Part shown: piece after piece, positions 1 to 5,406 of the stretch
Position numbering within the stretch: the first letter of the stretch is position 1
How the letters are laid out: every line of letters begins with the position of its first letter
DNA from: Hyphomicrobiales bacterium
GTDB lineage: Bacteria; Pseudomonadota; Alphaproteobacteria; Rhizobiales; Aestuariivirgaceae
Assembly (NCBI GenBank): GCA_027051995.1
Contig: JALUFY010000080.1
Span: 1-5,476 of the forward strand
Direction of reading: 5' to 3'
DNA: 5,476 bases
Made by a program: the position numbers and the translations under genes
Notes under the pieces: generated by a model
What the model was told of the DNA's origin: nothing
The model's database searches: none
Seen by the model: the letters and a program-made list of their open reading frames with translations, nothing else

Positions 1-106
1 GTGCAGCACATTTTCCATCCGCCCGCGTGATGAAGACCAGGCGCGTGCGCCTGTCTCCGTCCGGCCAGCCCGCCAGCCGCGCGGGCGGATGGAAAATGTG
101 CTGCAC
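1..106. repeat. 27-bp perfect inverted repeat (1-27 and 80-106), 52-bp spacer
   Basis: Bases 1-27 are the exact reverse complement of bases 80-106. The pairing stops at the inner side (28 against 79 does not pair); the outer limit cannot be seen because the first arm starts at base 1 of the window. The 80-106 arm encodes VQHIFHPPA, a conserved part of the CobW C-terminal domain, in frame. The 1-27 arm falls where the protein should continue past LVFITR and gives the atypical reading ADGKCAA. This suggests that the arm at the edge is the foreign one, either from a fold-back join in assembly or from a true inverted duplication. Confidence 0.95.
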
Positions 107-1009
107 GCCATGAATCGCGGCCGGGCGCTCTTCATCTCCAGCCAGCCGCACGACACCTTTCACCCGCAACAGCGCCGCACCGAAATTGGCCCGCAGCAGA
201 TCAATGAACACCTCCAGCCCGGAGGCCGTTATCGCCCCGTCATGCACGATGGCGAAACTCTCGATGCCGCCGCCATGCGCCGCGTGATCATGATCGTGAC
301 CGTGGCGATGATCATGGCCGCGCACCGCTTTTGTCTTCAACCAGTCCTCGATCCTGGCCCGGCCATCGTCTCCCATCAGCCCGGCGTTGAACAGCTTGGC
401 CGGGGAGATGTCATCCCGCCCGGAATAAAGAATATCCGCCCCGGGATTGAACCCGCGCAGGATGTTTTCCAGCCTGGCCAGATTTTCCGCCGTGGCTTCC
501 TTCATGTCCGCCTTGGTGATCACCAGCCGCTCGGCCAGCGCCGCCTGTTTCACCGCCTCCTCGTGCCGGGCCAGGGTGCGCGCCCCGTGCACCCCGTCGA
601 TCACCGCCGCCACGCCGTCGAGCTTCAGCCGCCGCATGAGCCACCCGTGCCCCATGACGCTGTGCAGAATGGGCGCCGGATCGGCCAGACCGGAAGTTTC
701 CACAACGATGCGCGAAAAGGCCTTCATCCGCCCCTCTTCGCGCGCCTGCAGCACCCGGATCAGCGTCTCCACCAGATCGCCGCGCAAGGCGCAGCACAGG
801 CACCCGGAGGCCAGCTCGATCACCTCGCCGGGAGAGGCCTCCACCAGCATGTGATCGATCCCCACATCGCCGAACTCGTTGATGATGACCAGGGTCTCGT
901 CCATCTCCGGATGCTTCAGCAGCCGGTTCAGAAGCGTCGTCTTGCCCGCGCCGAGAAAGCCGGTGATGACGTTGAACGCCAAAGGCGCGCTGGCGGGCGC
1001 ATCCATCAT
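1..1009 (-). CDS. CobW/COG0523-family GTPase (putative metallochaperone), 3' end cut by window edge
   Basis: G3E-class P-loop GTPase of the CobW/YjiA/ZNG1 group, cytoplasmic proteins thought to use GTP hydrolysis to deliver metal ions (zinc or cobalt) to client proteins. 336 codons are visible. Seen: Walker A GFLGAGKTT (residues 17-25), the family metal-binding motif GCLCC with C70, C72 and C73, ETSGLADP (104-111), the guanine-specificity motif TKAD (165-168), a His/Asp-rich loop HDHRHGHDHDHAAH (232-245) likely to bind metal, and a C-terminal domain ending GVQHIFHPPARL then LVFITR. The family normally continues some tens of residues after FITR; here the reading frame instead enters an inverted copy of its own codons 302-310 (see repeat). 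Start chosen is the first of two consecutive ATGs, with GGAG 9 nt upstream; an in-frame TTG at 1037-1039 overlapping the previous gene's stop is an alternative. It follows the carboxypeptidase gene by 26 bp, so probably co-transcribed. The exact metal and client are unknown. Confidence 0.92.
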   Translation of the reverse strand, partial: MMDAPASAPLAFNVITGFLGAGKTTLLNRLLKHPEMDETLVIINEFGDVGIDHMLVEASPGEVIELASGCLCCALRGDLVETLIRVLQAREEGRMKAFSRIVVETSGLADPAPILHSVMGHGWLMRRLKLDGVAAVIDGVHGARTLARHEEAVKQAALAERLVITKADMKEATAENLARLENILRGFNPGADILYSGRDDISPAKLFNAGLMGDDGRARIEDWLKTKAVRGHDHRHGHDHDHAAHGGGIESFAIVHDGAITASGLEVFIDLLRANFGAALLRVKGVVRLAGDEERPAAIHGVQHIFHPPARLAGWPDGDRRTRLVFITRADGKCAA

Positions 1010-1035
1010 GCCGGAGGTCTCCGTTTCAAGCCGCT

Positions 1036-2334
1036 TCAATTGGCCCTGCGCCTGGCGGCGGAGAAGTTGCTCCGCCGGACAATTCCGCCGCTGGCGCGCA
1101 AGTCCGCCTTGCCCGCCGCCGCCCGCCGCGATTTCACCGCCAGCGCCAGCTGCGTCAGCGCCATTGGCGGATAGGCCTGGCAAGCCACGTCATGCGCCCG
1201 CGCCCGCGCGCACAGGGCCAGCGCCATGCGCTGATCCAGCGCCCAGACGAGCCCGGCGAACTTGCCGCCCTCCGGCAGCTTGACCACGCCGCGCGGCAGC
1301 GGCTGGCGCAGAAGGCGCGCCGCCAGCAGCTCCGCCTCCAGCGTCGCCTCGGCGTTCACCGAAGCCCTGTAGCCGCCCAGCGCCACCGCCCAGCCGCGCG
1401 GAATATCCAGCTCGGCCATGTGAACCGTGCGCCCCTTGCACACGCCCGCGGAAATATCCGGCGCGCGCCCGCCCTGATTGCGGATTTGCGGCAGCCACAC
1501 GCCGGTGCGCGCCCCGCCCTGCGCCAGCGCCCTGAAGCCCTCTTCCAGCAGCACCTTGGCGAAGCTGGCGCGCGTATAGGCCGTCTTGCGGCCAAAGACC
1601 ACCGCCGCCAGCACATGGCCGTTGCGCGCCGCCGTGCCCACGAGATTGAACCCGGCCTTGCAGATGAAGCCGGTCTTCATGCCGTTGGCGCCCTTCATCA
1701 TGAACAGCAGTTTGTTGCGGTTTTTCAGCCGCCTTTTGCCCTGCCTGACGCGGGTGGTGGTGAAATAGCGCCACATGGCCGGATCGGGCTTGAGGATATG
1801 ATGATAGATGGCCATGGCCAGCATGCCCATGTCGCGCGCCGTCGTCACCTGCCCCGGGTTGGGCATGCCGTGCGGATTGGTGAAATGCGTCCCCGTCATG
1901 CCCAGCCGCCGCGCCGTCCTGTTCATCATGCGCACGAAATTGGCCTCGCTGCCGCCCACCGCCTCGGCCAGCGCCACCGCCATGTCGGCGTCGGAGCGCA
2001 CCAGCAGAAAGGTCAGCCTCCGGTCGATGGTCATTTTCTGCCCCGCCCTGGCGCCATAGCGCGCCGCCCCGCGCCCGCCGCCGCGCGCCGCGTTGCGCGA
2101 GATGGTCACGCTCTGATCGAGCCGCAGCTTGCCGGACTTGACCGCCTGAAAGGTCAGATAGGCGGTCATCAGCTTGGTCAGCGAGGCCGGATACCACGGC
2201 CGGCCCGCCTCGTTGGCGATCAGCACCTGGCCGCTGTCCAGATCGAACAGCAGGGCCGGTTGCGCGCCCGCCCCGGACACATGAGCAAACTGCGCCATCA
2301 GCAGCACGATGGCCGCCATCATCAAACGCCTCAT
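1036..2334 (-). CDS. D-alanyl-D-alanine carboxypeptidase (PBP5/DacF-like, peptidase S11) with C-terminal SPOR-like domain
   Basis: Periplasmic serine DD-peptidase that would remove the terminal D-Ala from peptidoglycan pentapeptides, setting crosslink level and supplying tetrapeptides. 432 residues. Seen: signal peptide about 1-24 (MRRL, hydrophobic core, GAGA before QP); SxxK motif S51-L-T-K54 carrying the nucleophile; KTG motif K220-T-G222 in MKTGFICKAGFNLV. The second motif, SxN in the family, reads S114-D-A116-D, so the usual Asn is Ala; the flanking LLVRS and AVALAEAVGGSE align without gaps to the family pattern. Residues about 314-388 (GWAVALGGYR through CQAYPP) resemble a SPOR domain, which in other proteins binds glycan strands lacking stem peptides at division sites. 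No C-terminal amphipathic membrane anchor is obvious; the tail is basic (RRSNFSAARRRAN). GGAG lies 8 nt before the ATG. The next gene, the CobW GTPase, starts 26 bp after the stop. Family assignment is sure; activity is uncertain because of A116. Confidence 0.93.
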   Translation of the reverse strand: MRRLMMAAIVLLMAQFAHVSGAGAQPALLFDLDSGQVLIANEAGRPWYPASLTKLMTAYLTFQAVKSGKLRLDQSVTISRNAARGGGRGAARYGARAGQKMTIDRRLTFLLVRSDADMAVALAEAVGGSEANFVRMMNRTARRLGMTGTHFTNPHGMPNPGQVTTARDMGMLAMAIYHHILKPDPAMWRYFTTTRVRQGKRRLKNRNKLLFMMKGANGMKTGFICKAGFNLVGTAARNGHVLAAVVFGRKTAYTRASFAKVLLEEGFRALAQGGARTGVWLPQIRNQGGRAPDISAGVCKGRTVHMAELDIPRGWAVALGGYRASVNAEATLEAELLAARLLRQPLPRGVVKLPEGGKFAGLVWALDQRMALALCARARAHDVACQAYPPMALTQLALAVKSRRAAAGKADLRASGGIVRRSNFSAARRRAN

Positions 2335-2454
2335 GGCGAATTCTCCGGTTGTTCACGGGATTCCCCGGCGGGGCCGTGACGTTATCACCCCCGCCAGCGC
2401 CGTTCAACGCCACACTTGCGGCGAAAATATGAGAGCCGGCGCAAAAAAACCTCT
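2335..2454. other. 120-bp intergenic region upstream of the carboxypeptidase gene
   Basis: This gap separates the cyclic-nucleotide-binding gene from the carboxypeptidase gene on the same strand. It is long enough to hold a separate minus-strand promoter. The best match I see is TTGAAC (2402-2407) with GATAAC (2381-2386), spacing 15 bp, which is short and only a fair match. A run of seven T (minus strand) at 2443-2449 lies just after the upstream gene's stop. Whether the two genes share one transcript is open. Confidence 0.35.
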
Positions 2455-2468
2455 TCAGCCGAACGGCC
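2443..2468 (-). terminator. weak candidate intrinsic terminator after the cyclic-nucleotide-binding gene
   Basis: On the minus strand, CGGCC-GTTC-GGCTG can form a 5-bp stem, with one G-T pair, spanning the last codons and stop of the gene. It is followed after AAGAGG by seven T residues at 2449-2443. The stem is short and the T tract is 6 nt away from it, so this is a poor match to a classical rho-independent terminator. It could instead be a pause site or chance. Confidence 0.25.
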
Positions 2469-2925
2469 GCGCCTTGTCAAAAGCCTCGCGCACCCGCTCC
2501 AGCTCCTCCATGGAGCCGGAAAAGCGGCGCAGTGCATTGGCCAGCACCTGCTGGCCGAACTCGGGAAACTCGGCGCACACGCGCATGAACAGGCTGTTGG
2601 GAATGCGCAGCACCGTCAGGGAAGACACCGCCCGCACGCTGACCCTGTGCGGCAGACCGGCGATCAGCGACAGCTCGCCAATGAAGGCCCCGCGCTCCAG
2701 CCGGGCGATTCGCTCCGCCTTGCCGGATGTCTCCGTGAAGGCCTCCGCCGCGCCCTTGCGGATGAGATAGCCGCACCGGGTGCGCGCGCCCTGACGGACA
2801 AGATAATCCCCGGCCTTCACCTTCATCTTCTCCGAAGAAAAGGCGAGCACCTGCAAATGCGCCACCTGCACTGATGCAAACAGCGGCACATCGCGCAGCA
2901 ATACGACTTCGTCCTTCAGGCCCAT
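2455..2925 (-). CDS. stand-alone cyclic nucleotide-binding domain protein (Crp/Fnr-type sensor fold, no HTH)
   Basis: 156-residue protein that is almost entirely one cNMP-binding beta-roll: LLRDVPLFASV at the N-terminus (9-19), VKAGDYLVRQGA (36-47), GYLIRKGAAEAF (52-63), the phosphate-binding-cassette region FIGELSLIAGLPHRVSVRA (81-99), then two C-terminal helices. The cassette keeps G83, E84 and R94, the positions that contact ribose and cyclic phosphate in CRP, but the Ser/Thr that normally follows the Arg is V95. There is no helix-turn-helix and no transmembrane or catalytic domain, so it is not a classical transcription factor; it may act through a partner. Ligand (cAMP, cGMP or none) is unknown. 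The ATG at 2925 has a GGGGA-like site just upstream and begins at the conserved region. An in-frame GTG at 2970 would add 15 poorly conserved-looking residues and overlaps a TATAAT box, so I prefer the ATG. It lies 79 bp downstream of the response regulator on the same strand. Confidence 0.87.
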   Translation of the reverse strand: MGLKDEVVLLRDVPLFASVQVAHLQVLAFSSEKMKVKAGDYLVRQGARTRCGYLIRKGAAEAFTETSGKAERIARLERGAFIGELSLIAGLPHRVSVRAVSSLTVLRIPNSLFMRVCAEFPEFGQQVLANALRRFSGSMEELERVREAFDKARPFG

Positions 2926-2961
2926 CCGTTCCCCAGCCCCCCGCTCATGGATTCGCCCGTC

Positions 2962-2967
2962 ATTATA
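2962..2967 (-). promoter_or_regulatory. candidate -10 box (TATAAT) for the cyclic-nucleotide-binding gene
   Basis: A perfect TATAAT on the minus strand lies in the 79-bp gap after the response regulator gene. Transcription from it would start about 30 nt before the ATG at 2925. I see no convincing -35 hexamer at 16-18 bp, where the sequence is GC-rich, so it may need an activator or be chance. If real, it rules out the upstream GTG start. Confidence 0.33.
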
Positions 2968-3004
2968 CACCGGAACGCAAGGACGGGGCAGGGCATGCGG
3001 CGAA

Positions 3005-3691
3005 TTACGGCACCAGGCGGTATCCGCCCGATTCGGTCACCAGCAATTCCGCCTGCGAGGGCGATTTCTCGATCTTCTGCCGCAGCCGGTAGATATGGGT
3101 CTCCAGCGTGTGGGTCGTAACACCCGCGTTGTAGCCCCAGACCTCGTGCAGCAGCGTGTCGCGGCTGACCACCTTTTCCCCGGCCCGGTAGAGATATTTC
3201 AGGATGGCTGTCTCCTTCTCCGTCAGGCGCACCTTGCCGCCGTCATCGCCGACGAGGATTTTCGACGCCGGCTTGAAGGTGTAGGGCCCGATGCGGAAAA
3301 CCGCGTCCTCGCTTTGCTCGTGCTGGCGCAGATGGGCCCGCATGCGCGCCAGCAGCACGGCGAAGCGGAACGGCTTGGTGACGTAATCATTGGCCCCCGC
3401 GTCCAGCCCCAGGATGGTCGCCGATTCCGAATCCTCGCCCGTCAGCATGATGACCGGCCCGTTGTAGCCGTTGCGCCGCATGACCTTGCACGCCTCGCGT
3501 CCGTCCATGTCCGGCATGTCCACGTCCAGCAGCACCAGATCGAAATGCTCGTCCTTCAGCGCCTGGATGCCCCGCGTGGCGTTTTCGGCTTCCGTCACCT
3601 TGAATTCGTCATAGAGTGAGAGCTGCTCGTTGAGCATTTCGCGCAGGGTTTCATCGTCATCAACGACAAGAATTTTCTTTTCAGGCCCCAT
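3005..3691 (-). CDS. OmpR/PhoB-family two-component response regulator
   Basis: 228-residue DNA-binding response regulator. Receiver domain about residues 5-118: acidic pocket D11-D13 (ILVVDDD), phosphoacceptor D56 in LVLLDVDMPDMDG, conserved T84 (IMLTGE) and K106 (YVTKPF). Winged-helix effector domain about 130-228, with LTEKETAILKYL, the recognition-helix region TTHTLETHIYRLRQKIE and the wing LLVTESGGYRLVP. All catalytic residues are present, so it should be phosphorylated normally. No sensor kinase is in the window, so it would be an orphan locally. The ATG has GAGGAA a few bases upstream. It is divergent from the L,D-transpeptidase-like gene with 76 bp between starts and is followed by the cyclic-nucleotide-binding and carboxypeptidase genes on the same strand, which suggests a role in envelope control. 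The alphaproteobacterial envelope regulator CenR is a possible relative, but I cannot confirm orthology. Confidence 0.95.
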   Translation of the reverse strand: MGPEKKILVVDDDETLREMLNEQLSLYDEFKVTEAENATRGIQALKDEHFDLVLLDVDMPDMDGREACKVMRRNGYNGPVIMLTGEDSESATILGLDAGANDYVTKPFRFAVLLARMRAHLRQHEQSEDAVFRIGPYTFKPASKILVGDDGGKVRLTEKETAILKYLYRAGEKVVSRDTLLHEVWGYNAGVTTHTLETHIYRLRQKIEKSPSQAELLVTESGGYRLVP

Positions 3692-3710
3692 GAGTTCCTC
3701 ATTCGCCGTT

Positions 3711-3728
3711 TCGTGTGATATGAGACGA
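3711..3728. promoter_or_regulatory. 18-bp imperfect palindrome, candidate operator in divergent control region
   Basis: TCGTGTGATATGAGACGA has seven of nine possible pairs (TCGT at one end, ACGA at the other, ATAT at the centre; two G/G mismatches). It sits in the 76-bp gap between the divergent response regulator and transpeptidase-like starts, touching the candidate -10 box of the regulator. Placement fits an autoregulatory or repressor site, but a single short dyad can arise by chance. Confidence 0.35.
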
Positions 3729-3756
3729 TTTTATGGACAGTCAGGAAAAAATGCAA
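3728..3756 (-). promoter_or_regulatory. candidate sigma-70-type promoter of the response regulator gene
   Basis: On the minus strand, TTGCAT (3751-3756) and TAAAAT (3728-3733) are separated by exactly 17 bp. The -10 matches the consensus at five of six positions; the -35 keeps TTG. The predicted start near 3721 leaves a leader of about 30 nt with a good ribosome site (GAGGAA). This is an AT-rich island in an otherwise GC-rich region. Confidence 0.42.
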
Positions 3757-3767
3757 AGAGCGGCGGC

Positions 3768-4298
3768 ATGATCACACGCACTGTTGAACATCTGCGGCTC
3801 TTCGTGAACCCGCGTGACAAAAGCCGCGCCATCCTGCGCGCCGGCAATTTGGCCATCCCCGCCGCCATCGGCGCGAGGGGCCTCACCCGCCGTCCCCGCG
3901 AAGGCGACAGGGCCACCCCTGCGGGCGCCTTCGGGCTGATGGAGGTCTTCTACCGCCCCGACCGCGTCCGCCGCCCGCGCACCGCCCTGCCCGCGCGCCC
4001 CCTGCGCCCCGATGACGGCTGGTGCGACGAGGCCTTTCATCGCGCCTACAACCGCCCGGTGCGCCTGCCATTCGCCGCCAGCGCGGAGAGCCTGTGGCGC
4101 GAGGATCACATCTACGACATCATCGTGGTGATCAACTTCAATGTCGAACCGCGCCGCCAGGGGCTGGGCAGCGCCATCTTCTTTCACATCGCCAGGGAGG
4201 ACTTCTCCCCCACCCTGGGCTGCATCGCCATTCCCGAAGCGGCCATGCGCAAGGTGCTGCGCATGAGCGGCCCGCGCACCCGCCTGATCACCGCCTGA
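3768..4298 (+). CDS. L,D-transpeptidase-like YkuD-fold protein
   Basis: 176-residue protein of the YkuD (L,D-transpeptidase catalytic) family. Members with this fold join peptidoglycan stem peptides through a Cys nucleophile (3-3 crosslinks) or attach proteins to the wall. Seen: the catalytic signature with H140 (IFFHIA) and T149-L-G-C152 (TLGCIAIP), a conserved N-terminal GDRATPAGAFGL (46-57) and the mid-region DIIVVINFN (117-125). The usual Arg after the GC dipeptide motif is not present (GCIAIP), as in the short COG3786-type proteins. No signal peptide or membrane segment is visible from this start; the in-frame extension to an ATG at 3720 (MRRFYGQSGKNAKSGG) is not a signal either. Export is therefore unexplained. 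Start chosen because AAGAG lies 7 nt upstream and homologous-looking sequence begins here. It is divergent from the response regulator and converges with the dehydrogenase gene 30 bp beyond its stop. Confidence 0.91.
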   Translation: MITRTVEHLRLFVNPRDKSRAILRAGNLAIPAAIGARGLTRRPREGDRATPAGAFGLMEVFYRPDRVRRPRTALPARPLRPDDGWCDEAFHRAYNRPVRLPFAASAESLWREDHIYDIIVVINFNVEPRRQGLGSAIFFHIAREDFSPTLGCIAIPEAAMRKVLRMSGPRTRLITA

Positions 4299-4328
4299 GC
4301 GGAAAGGCGCGGGCAGGGCGGCGCATCA

Positions 4329-5321
4329 TCACAGCATGGACGGCAGCACCCTGTCCGGCGGGTTGTGATTGTCGATGAAGGTCTTGATGTTGAGGATGAC
4401 CTTCTCGCCCATGTCGATGCGCCCCTCGATGGTGGCCGATCCCATGTGCGGCAGAAGCACGGCGTTTTCGCATTCCAGCAGCTTCGGGTTCACCGCCGGT
4501 TCATGCTCGAAGACATCCAGCCCCACCCCGCCGATCTCGCCCGCCTTGAGCATGCGCAGAAGGGCGGCCTCGTCGATAATCTCGCCGCGCGCCGTGTTGA
4601 CGATGATGGCGTGCGGCTGCAGGAGCTTCAGCCGCCGCGCCGAGAGCAGATGATAGGTGCCCGGCGTATGCGGGCAGTTGACCGAGATGACGTCCATGCG
4701 CGCCAGCATCTGATCGAGGCTTTCCCAGTAGGTGGCCTCCAGTTCGTCCTCGATGTCCGGATGAACGCGGTTGCGGTTGTGATAATGCACCTGCATGCCG
4801 AAGGCCTTTGCCCGGCGCGCCACCGCCTGGCCGATGCGCCCCATGCCGACGATGCCCAGCCGCTTGCCCCAGATGCGGTGCCCCAGCATCCATGTGGGCG
4901 ACCAGCCGCGCCAGCGCCCGCCGCCGGATTTCAGCACCTCCGCGCCCTCGATGAGGCGCCGCGAGACGGCCAGGATCAGCGCCATGGTCATGTCGGCGGT
5001 GTCCTCGGTCAGCACGCCGGGGGTGTTGGTCACGGTAATCCCCAGCTGCGCGGCCAGCTCCACGTCGATGTTGTCCACCCCGGTGCCGAAAGTGGCGATG
5101 AGCTGCAACTGCTCCCCGGCGCTGGTCAGCACCTCGCGCCCGATGCGGTCGGTCACCGTCGGCACCAGCACGTCGGCCTCCTTCACCGCCGCGATGAGCC
5201 GGGCCTCGCTGAAGGGCTCGTCCGTTTCGTTGAGGCGGGCGTCGAAAAGCTCGCGCATCCGCGTCTCCACCACGTCAGGCAGCTTGCGGGTCACGATCAC
5301 CAGCGGTTTGCGCTTTGTCAT
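4329..5321 (-). CDS. D-isomer 2-hydroxyacid dehydrogenase, glyoxylate/hydroxypyruvate reductase type
   Basis: 330-residue cytoplasmic oxidoreductase that would reduce glyoxylate to glycolate and/or hydroxypyruvate to D-glycerate, or a related 2-keto acid. Seen: substrate-loop region IATFGTGVDNID (75-86), Rossmann motif GMGRIG (159-164), and the catalytic set R245 (NTARGEIIDE), E274 (GLDVFEHEP) and H292 (LLPHMGSAT), with Arg and Glu 29 residues apart as usual in the family. After the second beta strand the sequence is HYHNRNR with no acidic residue, which favours NADP(H) over NAD(H). Length is normal for the family. ATG has AAGGAG 10 nt upstream. A separate unit: convergent with the transpeptidase-like gene and with its own candidate promoter. 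Substrate cannot be settled from sequence; GyaR/GhrB-like enzymes are the closest description. Confidence 0.95.
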   Translation of the reverse strand: MTKRKPLVIVTRKLPDVVETRMRELFDARLNETDEPFSEARLIAAVKEADVLVPTVTDRIGREVLTSAGEQLQLIATFGTGVDNIDVELAAQLGITVTNTPGVLTEDTADMTMALILAVSRRLIEGAEVLKSGGGRWRGWSPTWMLGHRIWGKRLGIVGMGRIGQAVARRAKAFGMQVHYHNRNRVHPDIEDELEATYWESLDQMLARMDVISVNCPHTPGTYHLLSARRLKLLQPHAIIVNTARGEIIDEAALLRMLKAGEIGGVGLDVFEHEPAVNPKLLECENAVLLPHMGSATIEGRIDMGEKVILNIKTFIDNHNPPDRVLPSML

Positions 5322-5377
5322 GGCCGGGGCGCTCCTTCATCGGGCCGGGCAGGCATGCGGCAAAAGGGCTCACCAGC

Positions 5378-5406
5378 TTTATGCCTTCGCCGGCGGGTCT
5401 TGTAAA
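5378..5406 (-). promoter_or_regulatory. candidate sigma-70-type promoter of the 2-hydroxyacid dehydrogenase gene
   Basis: On the minus strand, TTTACA (5401-5406, five of six to consensus) and CATAAA (5378-5383, four of six) are 17 bp apart. The predicted start near 5371 leaves a leader of about 50 nt. The rest of 5322-5476 shows no convincing gene. Confidence 0.4.

Noticed and set aside
284..320. Locally repetitive GATCATGATC-like sequence
   Set aside because: Explained by the codons of the His/Asp-rich loop of the GTPase (residues 232-245), not an independent repeat.
89..1174. 361-codon open frame on the plus strand, rich in His, Arg, Pro and Gln
   Set aside because: It is antisense to the CobW GTPase and the end of the carboxypeptidase, both with clear family motifs; its low-complexity composition is typical of a shadow frame in GC-rich DNA.
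1192..2379. 395-codon plus-strand frame opposite the carboxypeptidase
   Set aside because: Mirror frame of a well-supported gene; composition dominated by Arg, His, Ala and Gln with no recognisable domain.
1190..2413. 407-codon minus-strand frame overlapping the carboxypeptidase in another register
   Set aside because: Gly/Ala/Arg-rich out-of-frame reading of the same DNA with no motif; the in-register gene has a signal peptide, SxxK and KTG.
4299..4328. Possible bidirectional terminator between the convergent genes
   Set aside because: The 30-bp gap shows no credible hairpin or T tract on either strand.
4365..5405. 346-codon plus-strand frame opposite the 2-hydroxyacid dehydrogenase
   Set aside because: Antisense shadow with His/Arg/Gln/Leu-rich composition; the dehydrogenase strand has the full catalytic set.
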